DNA of 24,951 nt from positions 1-24,951 of the forward strand of contig CAZBJQ010000025.1 of assembly GCA_964492235.1 (NCBI GenBank), written 5' to 3'. The DNA comes from PFL42 sp964492235. Lineage in GTDB: Bacteria > Chloroflexota > Anaerolineae > Anaerolineales > E44-bin32. How positions within the stretch are numbered: position 1 is the first letter of the stretch; each line of letters begins with the position of its first letter. The notes beneath the pieces are model-generated. The model made no database searches and was not told the origin of the DNA. It was given only the letters and a program-made list of their open reading frames with translations. The translations under genes and the position numbers were made by a program. This document shows, in pieces, positions 1 through 8,580 of this stretch.

Positions 1-964
1 CCTCCACACCCAGCCGCACATCGTCGAGCATCTGTCCGGCGTTCATCTCTACGACCAGCAGGCCCTTGACCTGGGATGCCAGTCGCCGGACGCGCTCATA
101 CGGGTACGGATAGAGCGAGATCGGGCGCAGCAACCCTACGCGGACCCCGGCTTCCCTGGCCGCCTTGACCGCCGACTGGGCGATACGTCCGGCGGTGCCA
201 AAGGCAATCACGGCGATCTCGGCATCTTCCAGGTTGGTCTCGCGGTAGCGAATCTCGCTGGCCTCAATCACCGCTTGCTTGGCCAGTAACTTGCGATTGA
301 AGACTTCCTCTTCGGCTGGATCGATGTAGATCGAACTGATGATGTTGGGAGGGCGTCCCGCGGCGCCGGTCAGGGCCCAGGCAGGGCGATCCTGCCGGCG
401 GCGAACAGGCCGCATCGGCGGCAACTCCGCTGGCTCCATCATCTGACCCAGGTTGCCGTCGGCCAGCACAATGGTGATACAGCGGTACTTTTCCGCCAGG
501 TCAAAGGCCTCGTAGGTCAGGTTGATCAGCTCCTGCACCGTGGCCGGCGCCAGGACGATCGGACGGTAGTCGCCATGGCCCCCGCCCTTGACGATCTGGT
601 TGTAGTCTCCCTGCGACGGCGCGATGTTGCCCAGACCTGGACCGCCGCGCATGATGTCCACCAGAACCACCGGCACTTCCGAGCCGGCGATGTAAGACAA
701 TCCCTCCATCATCAGGCTGACGCCGGGGCTCGAGGAAGACGACATCACTCGGGCGCCGGCGCTGGCGGCGCCGTACACCATGTTGATCGCCGCCACTTCG
801 CTCTCCGCCTGCAGGAACACACGCCCCAACTCAGGCATCCTGCGTGCCATGTGCTCCAGCGCCTCGGTCTGCGGGGTGATCGGGTAGCCGAAGTAGGCTT
901 CACACCCGGCGCGGACGGCGGCTTCGGCAAAAGCTACATTCCCTTCCAGCATTTCCTTGGCCAC
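1..964 (-). CDS. vorB: 2-oxoacid:ferredoxin oxidoreductase subunit, VorB/KorA type (partial, C-terminus outside window)
   Basis: This subunit belongs to a CoA-dependent 2-oxoacid:ferredoxin oxidoreductase, which oxidatively decarboxylates branched-chain 2-oxoacids or 2-oxoglutarate to acyl-CoA and passes the electrons to ferredoxin in the cytoplasm. About 321 residues are visible and the gene runs off the left edge. The N-terminus has the family-typical stretch AYFGYPITPQTE at about residues 23-34. Further on are QAESEVAAINMVYGAASAGA and SSSSSPGVSLMMEG, the pyrimidine-binding half of the thiamine-diphosphate fold. The start is GTG at 964, with GAGAGG seven bases upstream. It lies 28 bp after a 2x[4Fe-4S] ferredoxin gene on the same strand, the usual delta-alpha subunit order, so the beta and gamma subunits should follow outside the window. 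The substrate (2-oxoisovalerate or 2-oxoglutarate) cannot be settled from the sequence; VorB is my preferred reading. Confidence 0.88.
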   Translation of the reverse strand, partial: MAKEMLEGNVAFAEAAVRAGCEAYFGYPITPQTEALEHMARRMPELGRVFLQAESEVAAINMVYGAASAGARVMSSSSSPGVSLMMEGLSYIAGSEVPVVLVDIMRGGPGLGNIAPSQGDYNQIVKGGGHGDYRPIVLAPATVQELINLTYEAFDLAEKYRCITIVLADGNLGQMMEPAELPPMRPVRRRQDRPAWALTGAAGRPPNIISSIYIDPAEEEVFNRKLLAKQAVIEASEIRYRETNLEDAEIAVIAFGTAGRIAQSAVKAAREAGVRVGLLRPISLYPYPYERVRRLASQVKGLLVVEMNAGQMLDDVRLGVE

Positions 965-992
965 GTGATCGCCTCTCGGGGTGTGGGGTAGA

Positions 993-1232
993 TCAGGCTG
1001 CTTTTTCAACCGGGACCCAGCGATAAACGGTGATCGCCGCATCCGGGCAGATGACAGCGCAGATGGCGCACCCCGTGCAGTCGCCATTCGGATCTCGCAG
1101 CACGGCGGGGTGATACCCCTTGGGCGTGAAATGATCCATCGCCATCGAGATCAAGTCCTTGGGGCAGACGGTGGTGCACAGCTCACACCCTTTGCACAGC
1201 GCCTGGCTGACTTCGATCCGGCCTCTGGCCAT
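993..1232 (-). CDS. 2x[4Fe-4S] ferredoxin subunit of the 2-oxoacid oxidoreductase
   Basis: This 79-residue ferredoxin carries two cluster-binding motifs, CKGCELCTTVCP at about residues 13-24 and CTGCAICAVICP at about residues 52-63. All eight cysteines and both closing prolines are present. In this enzyme family such a protein is the delta subunit, moving electrons from the thiamine-diphosphate/Fe-S core to free ferredoxin. The open frame extends upstream to 1322, but the ATG at 1232 is the convincing start: it has AGGAGG with an 8-base spacer, and the family begins close to the first cysteine. The stop is 28 bp before the VorB-type gene, so the two are co-transcribed. A free-standing ferredoxin is possible but unlikely given the neighbour. 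Confidence 0.9.
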   Translation of the reverse strand: MARGRIEVSQALCKGCELCTTVCPKDLISMAMDHFTPKGYHPAVLRDPNGDCTGCAICAVICPDAAITVYRWVPVEKAA

Positions 1233-1628
1233 CCGGCAATCCTCCTGACCCACCCAGCCCTGACCAACCCTAGCCCCCCCCACCCTGCAGGCACCAGTGC
1301 CATGAGTCACGGGTGCGGTCAAACAAACTTCCTATATCCAAATAGTCTGATCTAACAGGGACGGCTTCACGCCGTGTGCCAGCCGCCGGATTCTACCTTC
1401 GCGGGGGCTGTGCGGCGAGCGTCCGGCGGACGCCAGCCGCGGCCTCCCTCATCGGTCAGTGCCAGCGCGCTGGCATGCCACGCTGCCGGCCCGTTGCCCG
1501 CTTTTTCTGTGCGCGCAGGCGCGCTACACTACGAGCAGATGCGCTCTGCCGGCACAACGGTCGCAGGAGACCGAGCCGCGCTCCCCCGGGCTTGCACCGG
1601 AACGATGATCAACCCGAGGAGGAATGAG
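1233..1628. other. Divergent intergenic region with palindromes
   Basis: This region of about 400 bases separates the ferredoxin/vorB genes (minus) from the transporter (plus) and must hold both promoters. No convincing full -35/-10 pair was found. A weak TACACT at 1525-1530 could serve the transporter. A perfect 16-bp palindrome TGCCAGCGCGCTGGCA lies at 1460-1475 and overlaps a second one, TGGCATGCCA, at 1471-1480. A hairpin-forming repeat GCGTCCG-G-CGGACGC lies at 1419-1433, with flanking GGCTG (1406-1410) and CAGCC (1434-1438) able to pair outside it. No coding sequence is supported here. Confidence 0.5.
1460..1480. repeat. Overlapping perfect palindromes upstream of the transporter
   Basis: TGCCAGCGCGCTGGCA (1460-1475) is a perfect 16-bp palindrome sharing bases with TGGCATGCCA (1471-1480). 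Its place 150-170 bp upstream of the transporter start would suit a regulator-binding site for either divergent gene, but no regulator is encoded next to it and GC-rich palindromes occur by chance. Confidence 0.35.
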
Positions 1629-3644
1629 ATGGACGTCGTCGCCCCCGCCGCACCCAGCAGCCCTCGACTGTACAACCGACGCATCCTCGCCTGGACCATG
1701 TACGACTGGGCGAACTCGGCATTCGCCACGACCATCCTGGCCGCCGTCTTGCCCATCTACTACAGCCAGGTTGCCGGGGCGACGCTCCCCACCTCCGCTA
1801 TGGCCACTGCCTATTGGGGCGCCGGTCTGAGCATCTCGCTTCTGATCGCGGCCGTTCTCGCCCCGATCCTCGGCACCGTCTCCGACATCTCCCGCAGCAA
1901 GAAGCGGTTTCTCGCCCTGTTCGTGGCCATCGGGGTGATCGGCACCGGGCTGCTGGTCCTGGTGCAGACCGGCGATTGGCTGATGGCCTCGCTGCTTTTC
2001 GTCGTGGCCAAGGTCGGATTCAATGCCGCCAACGTGTTCTACGACGCGCTGCTGCCGCATGTGGCCAGGCCGGAGGACCGCGATCGCGTGTCGACACGCG
2101 GCTACGCCATGGGCTACCTGGGCGGCGGAATTCTGCTCGCCATCAACGTCGTCATGATCCAGATGCTCCCCGGGACGTGGGGTCCCCGGCTGTCCTTTCT
2201 CAGCGTCGGAATCTGGTGGGCGGTCTTCTCGCTGCCCATCTTCCGCTGGGTTCCTGAACCACCGGCTGCGCCGGCGTCGCGCGGCTCGAGCGAGAACGTG
2301 CTCACCGCCAGTTTCCAGAGACTGGGGGCGACACTCAAGGACATCCGCCAATACCGTGAGCTTTTCAAGTTCCTCCTCGCTTTCTTGATCTACAACGACG
2401 GCATTGGAACGATCATCGGCGTGGCCGCGATCTACGGCGCCGAGCTCGGCTTCGGGGCGGTCGAGTTGGTGCTGGCCCTGCTGCTGGTGCAGTTTGTCGG
2501 CATCCCCTACAGCCTGATCTTCGGACGCCTGCCTGATCCCAAGGCGAAGCGGCGCGCGTTCTACCTGGCATTCGTCTTGTTCAACCTGGCCGCACTGCCG
2601 CTGGTCGGCCTGACCGCCTCGCGTCTGCTGCCTGCTTCCACCAGTGGCGCGCCGATGCCCCCGTTTGCCGGCACGGCGACGGCAGCTGGGCAAGGAACCC
2701 ATCCCGCCGACTCGGCGTTTCTATCCTACGACGGCGATTGGGCCTTGGTCACCGTCCCCGGCGACGCCATCGGCGAGGACTCGGACCTCCTTTACTGGGC
2801 GAGTGCAAGCCCCGAGGCGCAAGTCGCCTTCGCCTTCCAGGGCGAGCGCTTCACGCTGGTGCACACTACAGGGCCGGAGGCGGGCATCTGGGCCATCGAA
2901 GTCGATGGGGCTCCCTTGCCCGACCCCGACAGCGGAAGCCCCATCACGATCAACGCCTACGCCAGCACTCCTCGCTATGACGCATCGGTCCGGCTCGAAG
3001 CAGATACCGCCGGCGAGCATGTGCTCGTCCTGCGCAACACCGGAGAGCGCGATCCGATGAGTCAGGGCACGGGCATCAGTCTGGTGTCCGTAGAGGTCCT
3101 GCCTCCCTCCCGTCGGTCCACGCTACCCCTCATCCTGGGATTGATCCTGGCGGTCGAGGCCATTGGCCTGCTGCTCTCCTATCTCTTGAGGGGTCTTGCC
3201 CAACCACTCGCTAGTCGCCTTGGGACGAAGCAGTGCATTTTGCTGGCGCTCGTGGTGTACGCCGTGATCGCGATTTGGGGCTTCCGGCTGGATTCGGTAG
3301 TCGAGTTCTGGTTCCTGGCCTGGATGGTCGCCGTGGTGCAGGGCGGAAGCCAGGCGCTCAGCCGAAGCTTGTACGCCAGTCTGTCGCCGGCGGCCAAGAG
3401 CGGTGAGTTCTTCGGCTTGTTCGGCATCATGGAGAAGTTCTCGGCCATCCTCGGCCCGATCATCTTCGCCGCCGTGGCCGTCACCAGCGGCAGCAGCCGA
3501 CCTGCCGTGCTGAGCATCGTCGCCTTCTTCCTGATCGGGGGATTCCTGCTATCCAAAGTCAACGTGGCCGACGGACGAAGGGTGGCGGCAGCAGAAGACG
3601 CAGCTCTCCTGGGCAGCGAGAGACCGGGGGCCGCCCCAGGCTAG
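1629..3644 (+). CDS. MFS transporter, UMF1 / Atg22-like family, with inserted extracytoplasmic domain
   Basis: This 671-residue integral membrane protein belongs to the UMF1/Atg22-like branch of the major facilitator superfamily. The family signatures are MYDWANSAFATT near residue 22 and QGGSQALSRSLYASLSP in the C-terminal half. Six hydrophobic segments make up the N-terminal half. In the second half, the stretch after LIFGRLPDPKAKRR carries an extra membrane segment, then about 160 soluble residues (about 336-496), then another membrane segment before the family pattern resumes at ASRLGTKQ. About 14 membrane segments can be counted instead of 12. The insert (FLSYDGDWALV, FAFQGERFTLVHTTGPEAGIWAIEVDG, AGEHVLVLRNTG) reads like a beta-sandwich, carbohydrate-binding-like fold outside the cell. 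The frame is open from 1374, but the ATG at 1629 has GAGGAGG six bases upstream. The 277 bp that follow, up to the convergent beta-lactamase-fold gene, show no clear gene. The substrate is unknown. Confidence 0.87.
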   Translation: MDVVAPAAPSSPRLYNRRILAWTMYDWANSAFATTILAAVLPIYYSQVAGATLPTSAMATAYWGAGLSISLLIAAVLAPILGTVSDISRSKKRFLALFVAIGVIGTGLLVLVQTGDWLMASLLFVVAKVGFNAANVFYDALLPHVARPEDRDRVSTRGYAMGYLGGGILLAINVVMIQMLPGTWGPRLSFLSVGIWWAVFSLPIFRWVPEPPAAPASRGSSENVLTASFQRLGATLKDIRQYRELFKFLLAFLIYNDGIGTIIGVAAIYGAELGFGAVELVLALLLVQFVGIPYSLIFGRLPDPKAKRRAFYLAFVLFNLAALPLVGLTASRLLPASTSGAPMPPFAGTATAAGQGTHPADSAFLSYDGDWALVTVPGDAIGEDSDLLYWASASPEAQVAFAFQGERFTLVHTTGPEAGIWAIEVDGAPLPDPDSGSPITINAYASTPRYDASVRLEADTAGEHVLVLRNTGERDPMSQGTGISLVSVEVLPPSRRSTLPLILGLILAVEAIGLLLSYLLRGLAQPLASRLGTKQCILLALVVYAVIAIWGFRLDSVVEFWFLAWMVAVVQGGSQALSRSLYASLSPAAKSGEFFGLFGIMEKFSAILGPIIFAAVAVTSGSSRPAVLSIVAFFLIGGFLLSKVNVADGRRVAAAEDAALLGSERPGAAPG

Positions 3645-3921
3645 GGGTTTGCAGGGAGTCGATGCCCGGCAGGACAGCAGCAGGCAGATCCGGCAGGCCT
3701 TGAGGAACGGACAATCGCCGCGGCCTCACCGAAACCCACCTGGCGGGGGGAGGGATCTCGATATTTGAGGTTTGGGCTGCACGAAGCCCCACTCATCGCG
3801 TTTTGCCCTCGGTGTGGCGGGCCCTTGGGAAACCCCCTGCACCGTTGTCTCTCGCCTGACGGTATCGACCAACCGTATGGGAGCGGTATGGCGGGCGTAC
3901 GGCTCGCGAGACAGGGGAGAC

Positions 3922-5391
3922 TCAACCCGTGGGCGGGTTGTAGTAGTTGTAGACTGCCCGGGACAAGTCGGCCAGCAGCCGCGAAGTGGGATCCCAGATC
4001 ATCTCGCGGTCGTTCCACATGAAGACCGCGATCGCGTAGTCGCCGCCAGGGGTGTAGATCACCCCCACATCGCTCAGCCAGGTAAGCGGCGATTCGGTCC
4101 ATCCGTGCTTGTGGGCCACTCGGGTGCCCTCCGGAACGCCGGCCTCGAGCAGCACGCCGATCTTGTTCTGCGCCAGCAGCTCAAGCATCGTGCGGCACTC
4201 CTCCGGATGCACATCGTCCGGAAAGACAGCTCGCAATGTTCCGCCGCCGGATGCACAGGCATAGATGTCGCCAAGGAGCAACCCAATCTCGGAGGCGGTT
4301 GTCTGGTTATAGATGTCCGGCTGGGTGTTGATGTCCGCCCGCTGATTGGAGGCGGTGGTGAAGCGGCGAAGCAGCTCCGCCCCGAGTCGGAAGTAGCCGC
4401 CAAGGAAAGTATTCTCCAGCCCTAGCTCACGCAGTACGTCGGTGACAACCAGCGGTCCGCGGCCGCGGTCGATCTGGTCCATCAGCCAATCCGCCGGGTC
4501 ATTGCCGGACAAAGTGATCATCTCCCGAAGCCAGCGCTCCGCCTCTTCGCTCAAGGGTTCGTCGAAGAACCGAAAGAAGGCCACCATGATCGGGATCTTG
4601 ATGGTGGAGGCCGCAGTGAAGGCGACATCCGGATCGGTCTCGATCTCGCCGTTGCGGAACCGGCCGAAGTGCAGCACCTGGCCGGTCTTGAGGTCCTTGA
4701 GGTAGAGCACGGCCAGACCGTCGAAGCCGGCCAGGTCGATGTTCTGCTCCAGCAGCGTCTGCAGCACGTCCAGCCCGGGCTGGGCAGCTTCCCGCTCGAC
4801 CACCGGCAGATTCAGTCGCCGATTGGCCGGGCTGCGCAAGACCTCCTCTGTCATCTCGGCGGCGCGCCCCAGGTCCAGCACCTTCCCCGGAGCGCCCGTC
4901 CCGAAGTTGATCGATCCCGGGATAGGCTGGAGAGGGACCGGGGGCTGGTCATAGCGCGCGGCAATGTCCTGGAGCGCCGTCTCCAGTTGGGATCTTGAGT
5001 ACTCGAACCGGAGCGGAATGTCCTGCGGATCCCCGGGACGGTTCCACATGTAGTCCCAGAAGCCCGACCAGAACCCACCGCCCGTTCGCGCCAACTCCGC
5101 CGCGGCCAACATGGCCTCCGTGTCCAGCCGGAATCCGGTGGCGGCGGGTGAGAGGAGGATCATTTGGTCGCTGTAGTGCAGCTCGACCGGCGTGCTGTAG
5201 GCCTGCAGCAACCGTTCCGAAGCGCCCGCCTGGTCCAGGCCGCCGACGGGGATGCCGCCAATCGTCAGCGAGGCCGGGAGCCGGGTACGCTGCCGACTGA
5301 AGGCGACGAGGAAATAGAAAAACAACGCCGCGCCGGCGATGATCAGGGCGATCGAGACCCAGCGCAGCCAATCGGGGCCGTTGCGTCGCAT
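3922..5391 (-). CDS. Membrane-anchored beta-lactamase-fold serine hydrolase with YoaR-like peptidoglycan-binding region
   Basis: The 489-residue protein has one N-terminal membrane anchor (about residues 10-31) with positive residues before it, placing the rest outside the membrane. Residues about 40-200 resemble the YoaR/VanW-type putative peptidoglycan-binding region (FTIGG-like start SLTIGGIPVGGLD, and a repeat with GKVLDLGRAAEM). The C-terminal half is a class A beta-lactamase-like domain: nucleophile motif S262-T-I-K265, an SxN element at S295-G-N297, and a KxG element K428-H-G430 in place of KTG. All three active-site motifs are therefore present. No clear Glu166-type deacylation residue was identified, so it may be a cell-wall hydrolase or penicillin-binding protein relative rather than a resistance enzyme. 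The start at 5391 has GGAG five to eight bases upstream. The gene follows valS after 186 bp but has its own likely promoter. Confidence 0.8.
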   Translation of the reverse strand: MRRNGPDWLRWVSIALIIAGAALFFYFLVAFSRQRTRLPASLTIGGIPVGGLDQAGASERLLQAYSTPVELHYSDQMILLSPAATGFRLDTEAMLAAAELARTGGGFWSGFWDYMWNRPGDPQDIPLRFEYSRSQLETALQDIAARYDQPPVPLQPIPGSINFGTGAPGKVLDLGRAAEMTEEVLRSPANRRLNLPVVEREAAQPGLDVLQTLLEQNIDLAGFDGLAVLYLKDLKTGQVLHFGRFRNGEIETDPDVAFTAASTIKIPIMVAFFRFFDEPLSEEAERWLREMITLSGNDPADWLMDQIDRGRGPLVVTDVLRELGLENTFLGGYFRLGAELLRRFTTASNQRADINTQPDIYNQTTASEIGLLLGDIYACASGGGTLRAVFPDDVHPEECRTMLELLAQNKIGVLLEAGVPEGTRVAHKHGWTESPLTWLSDVGVIYTPGGDYAIAVFMWNDREMIWDPTSRLLADLSRAVYNYYNPPTG

Positions 5392-5409
5392 GCTCGCTCC
5401 AGGGCGCGG

Positions 5410-5418
5410 AGTATATCA
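5410..5418 (-). promoter_or_regulatory. Extended -10 promoter of the beta-lactamase-fold gene
   Basis: On the minus strand TGATATACT gives an extended -10 (TG-N-TATACT), about 20 bases before the ATG at 5391. No good -35 lies at 16-18 bases, as is common for extended -10 promoters. It implies a short 5' leader containing the GGAG ribosome site. Confidence 0.45.
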
Positions 5419-5577
5419 CGCAGGCCGGAGGGGCCGACCTACTCTCTAGGCACCCCGCGCGAGGATTCGGCCGCGGTGGGGTTCAGGCTTTGCCCAAACC
5501 CGACAGCCCGCGGCGGCCCGCCACTGATGAGGCTTGGTTGGGATCCCCTTCTGCGATGCCTGAATCCAAGGCGGGGG

Positions 5578-8265
5578 TTATCGCCCCATAAGATCGAGCT
5601 GCTCACGGATCTTGCGAGCCGCCGTCCGGTGCGAGGCGAGGCTGGCGCGTTCTTTCTCGACGACTGCGGCCGGGGCGCGTTCGGCAAACGGTCCGCCGAG
5701 GAGGGCCTCCAGCCGCCCGACCTGGCTCTCGGCCTGAGCCAGCTCGCCCTCTAGCCGGATCCGCTCGGCGCCGGTGTCGGCCCCGCCGTCGATCAGGAGA
5801 AAGACCTCGATGTCGGCGGCAATCAGGGGGATGGCGCCCGCTGGAGGCTCAATCCGCTCAGCGCTGATCTTCACCCGAGATGAGTCCAGCCGCGCAAGCG
5901 CCGCCAGCGGTGTCTGCTGAGATTCCACCAGCGATGCCAGATCGCCGGCGGAGAACAGCGCCTGAAGCCTGACCTTTGGATCGATCCCCCGCTCGGCGCG
6001 CACATTGCGGATGGCCGTGATCAGCAATTGGAGGACCTGAAACTCCTCGAGGGCGTGCAAGTCGGACTCGAGCAATGGGGACGCCGAGGGCCAGGAGGCG
6101 ACAATCAGAGCCTCGCCCCAACCACCGACCGGGGCATAGCCTCCCGGCATCTCGGTGCAGGCCGCCTTCAACCGTTGCCACGCTTCTTCGGTGACGAAGG
6201 GCGTGTAAGGATGGAGCAGCCTGAGGCAGGTGTCGAGGACAGCGGCCATCGTCCGGGCGGTGCACCAGGCAGCCGCCTCTCCCTGCTCCATTTGCAGCTT
6301 TGCCACTTCGAGATACCAGTCGGCAAACTCGCCCCAGAAGAACTCGTACACCTGACGTCCTGCCTCACCGTACTGATGGGCGGCGAACAGCCTGTCAACT
6401 TCGGCGACTACCTGACTCCTGCGGGCCAGAATCCATCGGTCGGCCAGCGAGGGCTGCGCCCGCGCAGCCGGTTCGGCCGGGGTGCGGCCAATGCTCACCA
6501 CAACCAGGCGCGTCGCGTTCCACACCTTGTTGGCGAAGTTGCGGTTCCCCTCGACCCGGTCGAGGCTGATGTTGACATCGTTTCCGGGCGTGGAACCGGT
6601 CAGCAACGTCAGGCGCAGTGCATCCGTTCCGTACTCATCCATCACCTGGAGCGGGTCGATGACGTTGCCGAGGGTCTTGCTCATCTTCCGGCCCAGACCA
6701 TCCCGTACCATGCCGTGCAGGTATACGGTGTGGAAGGGCGGTTTCCCGGTGAACTCGAGGCCCATCATGATCATGCGGGCCACCCAGAAGAACAGGATGT
6801 CGTACCCGGTCTCCAACACACTGGTCGGGTAGTACGTTCCCAGGTCTTGAGTCTCCTCCGGCCACCCGAGCGTGGAGAACGGCCACAAGCCAGACGAGAA
6901 CCAAGTGTCCAACACGTCCGGGTCTTGCTGCAGCCGTGACGAGCCGCACTGGCCACACTGGCTGGGGTCGACCCGGGCGACGGTCATCGCATCGCAGGCC
7001 TCGCAGTACCAGGCGGGGATGCGGTGGCCCCACCAGAGCTGGCGCGAGATGCACCAGTCGCGGATGTTCTCCAACCAGTTGTAGTAGACCTTGGTGAATC
7101 GTTCCGGGACAATGCGGATGTCCCCTCGCCGGACGGCCTGGAGAGCGGGGTCGGCAAGCGGCCGCATGCGCACGAACCACTGGGTGGACACCATTGGCTC
7201 GACAACCTCACCGCCTCGCTGGCTGCGCGGAACCTGCATGGCATACGGTTCGGTCTTGAGGGTAAGCCCTGCGTTCTCCATATCGGCCCACAGCCGTTCT
7301 CGACAGGCGTACCGGTCGAGCCCTGCGTACGGGCCGGCGTTATCGTTCATCGTGGCGTCGGTGTTGAGCAGATTGATGATCGGCAGGCCGTGGCGCTGCC
7401 CGATTTCGTAATCCGCCTGGTCGTGCCCGGGCGTGATCTTGAGGGCGCCGGTGCCAAACTCCCGATCGACATACGTGTCGTGGATCACGGGTATGGTTCG
7501 CTTCAGGATCGGCACCAGGCAGGTCTTGCCTATCAGGTGACGATAGCGATCATCGTCGGGATGGACGGCGACGGCCGTGTCGCCGAGGATGGTCTCGGGT
7601 CGTGTGGTCGCCACAGGGATATAGGCCTGGCTGCCGGCGATCATGTACTTGAAGTAGTACAGCTTGCCCTGTTCTTCGCTGTACTCCACCTCAAGATCAC
7701 TGACAGCGGTCTTCAGGCCCGGGGACCAGTTGATCAGGTAGGTGCCACGATAGATCAGGCCCTTCTCATACAGGCGGACGAAGGCTTCACGCACGGCGTG
7801 CGACAGGCCTTCGTCCAGTGTGAAGCGCTCACGACCCCAATCGCAAGAGGCGCCGAGACGGCGAAGTTGCTGAGTGATCATCCCGCCGTACTTTGCCTTC
7901 CATTCCCAGGTTCGAGCGACGAATGCCTCGCGGCCGATCTCCTCCCGCGTTCGCTCCTCGGTTCGCAACAGATCCTTCTCCACCTGCAGCTGCGTGGCAA
8001 TGCCGGCATGATCGCTTCCCGGGACCCACAGTGAAGGATGGCCCAGCATGCGGTGGTAGCGGATCATCAGGTCTTCCATGGCGACGAACATGGCATGCCC
8101 GAGATGCAGTTCGCCGGTCACATTCGGGGGCGGCATGGAGACGACGAATGGATCCCGGCCCTCGGCGCCTTGCGGCCGGAAGTAGCCGCCGTTATTCCAC
8201 ATCTGGTAGAGCCGCTCCTCGACCTGGCGGAAGTCGTACGTCTTGGGCATGCTGAACTCGGCCAT
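5578..8265 (-). CDS. valS: Valyl-tRNA synthetase
   Basis: ValS charges tRNA-Val with valine in the cytoplasm; it is a class I synthetase with an editing domain. The 895-residue length is normal. The HIGH-type motif reads H54-L-G-H57 within PPPNVTGELHLGHAM, and the KMSKS motif reads KMSKT at 527-531. A zinc-binding pair of knuckles, CEAC followed by CGQC, lies in the catalytic core region (WYCEACDAMTV to QCGQCGSS). The family-typical C-terminal coiled-coil arm is present (LEGELAQAESQVGRLEALLG). The frame is open to 8391 inside the upstream leader, but the ATG at 8265 has AGGAGG with a 5-base spacer and lies just after the leader terminator, so it is the start. Expression is evidently controlled by the T-box leader directly upstream, which responds to uncharged tRNA-Val. 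Confidence 0.97.
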   Translation of the reverse strand: MAEFSMPKTYDFRQVEERLYQMWNNGGYFRPQGAEGRDPFVVSMPPPNVTGELHLGHAMFVAMEDLMIRYHRMLGHPSLWVPGSDHAGIATQLQVEKDLLRTEERTREEIGREAFVARTWEWKAKYGGMITQQLRRLGASCDWGRERFTLDEGLSHAVREAFVRLYEKGLIYRGTYLINWSPGLKTAVSDLEVEYSEEQGKLYYFKYMIAGSQAYIPVATTRPETILGDTAVAVHPDDDRYRHLIGKTCLVPILKRTIPVIHDTYVDREFGTGALKITPGHDQADYEIGQRHGLPIINLLNTDATMNDNAGPYAGLDRYACRERLWADMENAGLTLKTEPYAMQVPRSQRGGEVVEPMVSTQWFVRMRPLADPALQAVRRGDIRIVPERFTKVYYNWLENIRDWCISRQLWWGHRIPAWYCEACDAMTVARVDPSQCGQCGSSRLQQDPDVLDTWFSSGLWPFSTLGWPEETQDLGTYYPTSVLETGYDILFFWVARMIMMGLEFTGKPPFHTVYLHGMVRDGLGRKMSKTLGNVIDPLQVMDEYGTDALRLTLLTGSTPGNDVNISLDRVEGNRNFANKVWNATRLVVVSIGRTPAEPAARAQPSLADRWILARRSQVVAEVDRLFAAHQYGEAGRQVYEFFWGEFADWYLEVAKLQMEQGEAAAWCTARTMAAVLDTCLRLLHPYTPFVTEEAWQRLKAACTEMPGGYAPVGGWGEALIVASWPSASPLLESDLHALEEFQVLQLLITAIRNVRAERGIDPKVRLQALFSAGDLASLVESQQTPLAALARLDSSRVKISAERIEPPAGAIPLIAADIEVFLLIDGGADTGAERIRLEGELAQAESQVGRLEALLGGPFAERAPAAVVEKERASLASHRTAARKIREQLDLMGR

Positions 8266-8303
8266 CCTGGCCTCCTGGGCAACTCCGCCTCGGGGATGAC
8301 AAA

Positions 8304-8329
8304 GCCCTCCGTCCTCGAGGACGGAGGGC
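8304..8329 (-). terminator. T-box regulated terminator before valS
   Basis: GCCCTCCGTCC and GGACGGAGGGC form a perfect 11-bp stem around TCGA, followed by TTT on the minus strand. It begins 6 bases after the T-box sequence, the usual arrangement in which terminator and antiterminator compete. The U-tract is short (TTTGTC), as expected in a GC-rich genome. Confidence 0.88.
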
Positions 8330-8574
8330 GATTCTCCGCGGTACCACCTCGGTTCATCCCGCCTCGGCGGGATGCACTCCGGCCCAACCAACCTTGGGCC
8401 TGGGCGCTAACGGGCTCCCCGCGCCGGTCTAGTCCCGGATCTACCCGGTTTCTTCGGCGGACATCCCGAGCGACGTTCGGCGGAGAGTGCTGTGGGGGCT
8501 TTCAGCCGTTGGCCACTCCGTCTCTGCCAGCGCCAACCCGCCTACTCCTCTCGGACTGCCAGTATTCTGTTGTT
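8304..8574 (-). promoter_or_regulatory. T-box leader of valS (tRNA-Val sensing, GUC specifier)
   Basis: This is a complete T-box riboswitch read on the minus strand. In order it shows the AGUA bulge (8543-8546) next to the closing helix GGCGG (8538-8542) / CCGCC (8456-8460). The apical AGAGA (8521-8525) and GGCTGAAAGCC (8497-8507) elements follow. The specifier region reads GAAC-GTC-GCTC, placing the codon GUC (valine) at 8472-8474. A stable hairpin CATCCCGCC/GGCGGGATG (8355-8374) comes next, then the T-box sequence GAGGTGGTACCGCGG at 8336-8350, and a terminator hairpin. In this RNA family, uncharged tRNA pairs with the specifier and with the T-box bulge through its CCA end, stabilising the antiterminator. 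The valine codon agrees with the downstream gene. The 5' end is inferred from the promoter at 8581-8609. Confidence 0.95.
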
Positions 8575-8580
8575 GGCGAC

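Noticed and set aside
1524..2702. 392-codon minus-strand frame opposite the transporter
   Set aside because: Low-complexity Arg/Gln/Asp/His composition and full overlap with a well-supported membrane protein.
5520..5580. CTGATGAG near 5524 as a hammerhead ribozyme core
   Set aside because: The required GAAA segment and the flanking helices are not present at suitable distances on this strand.
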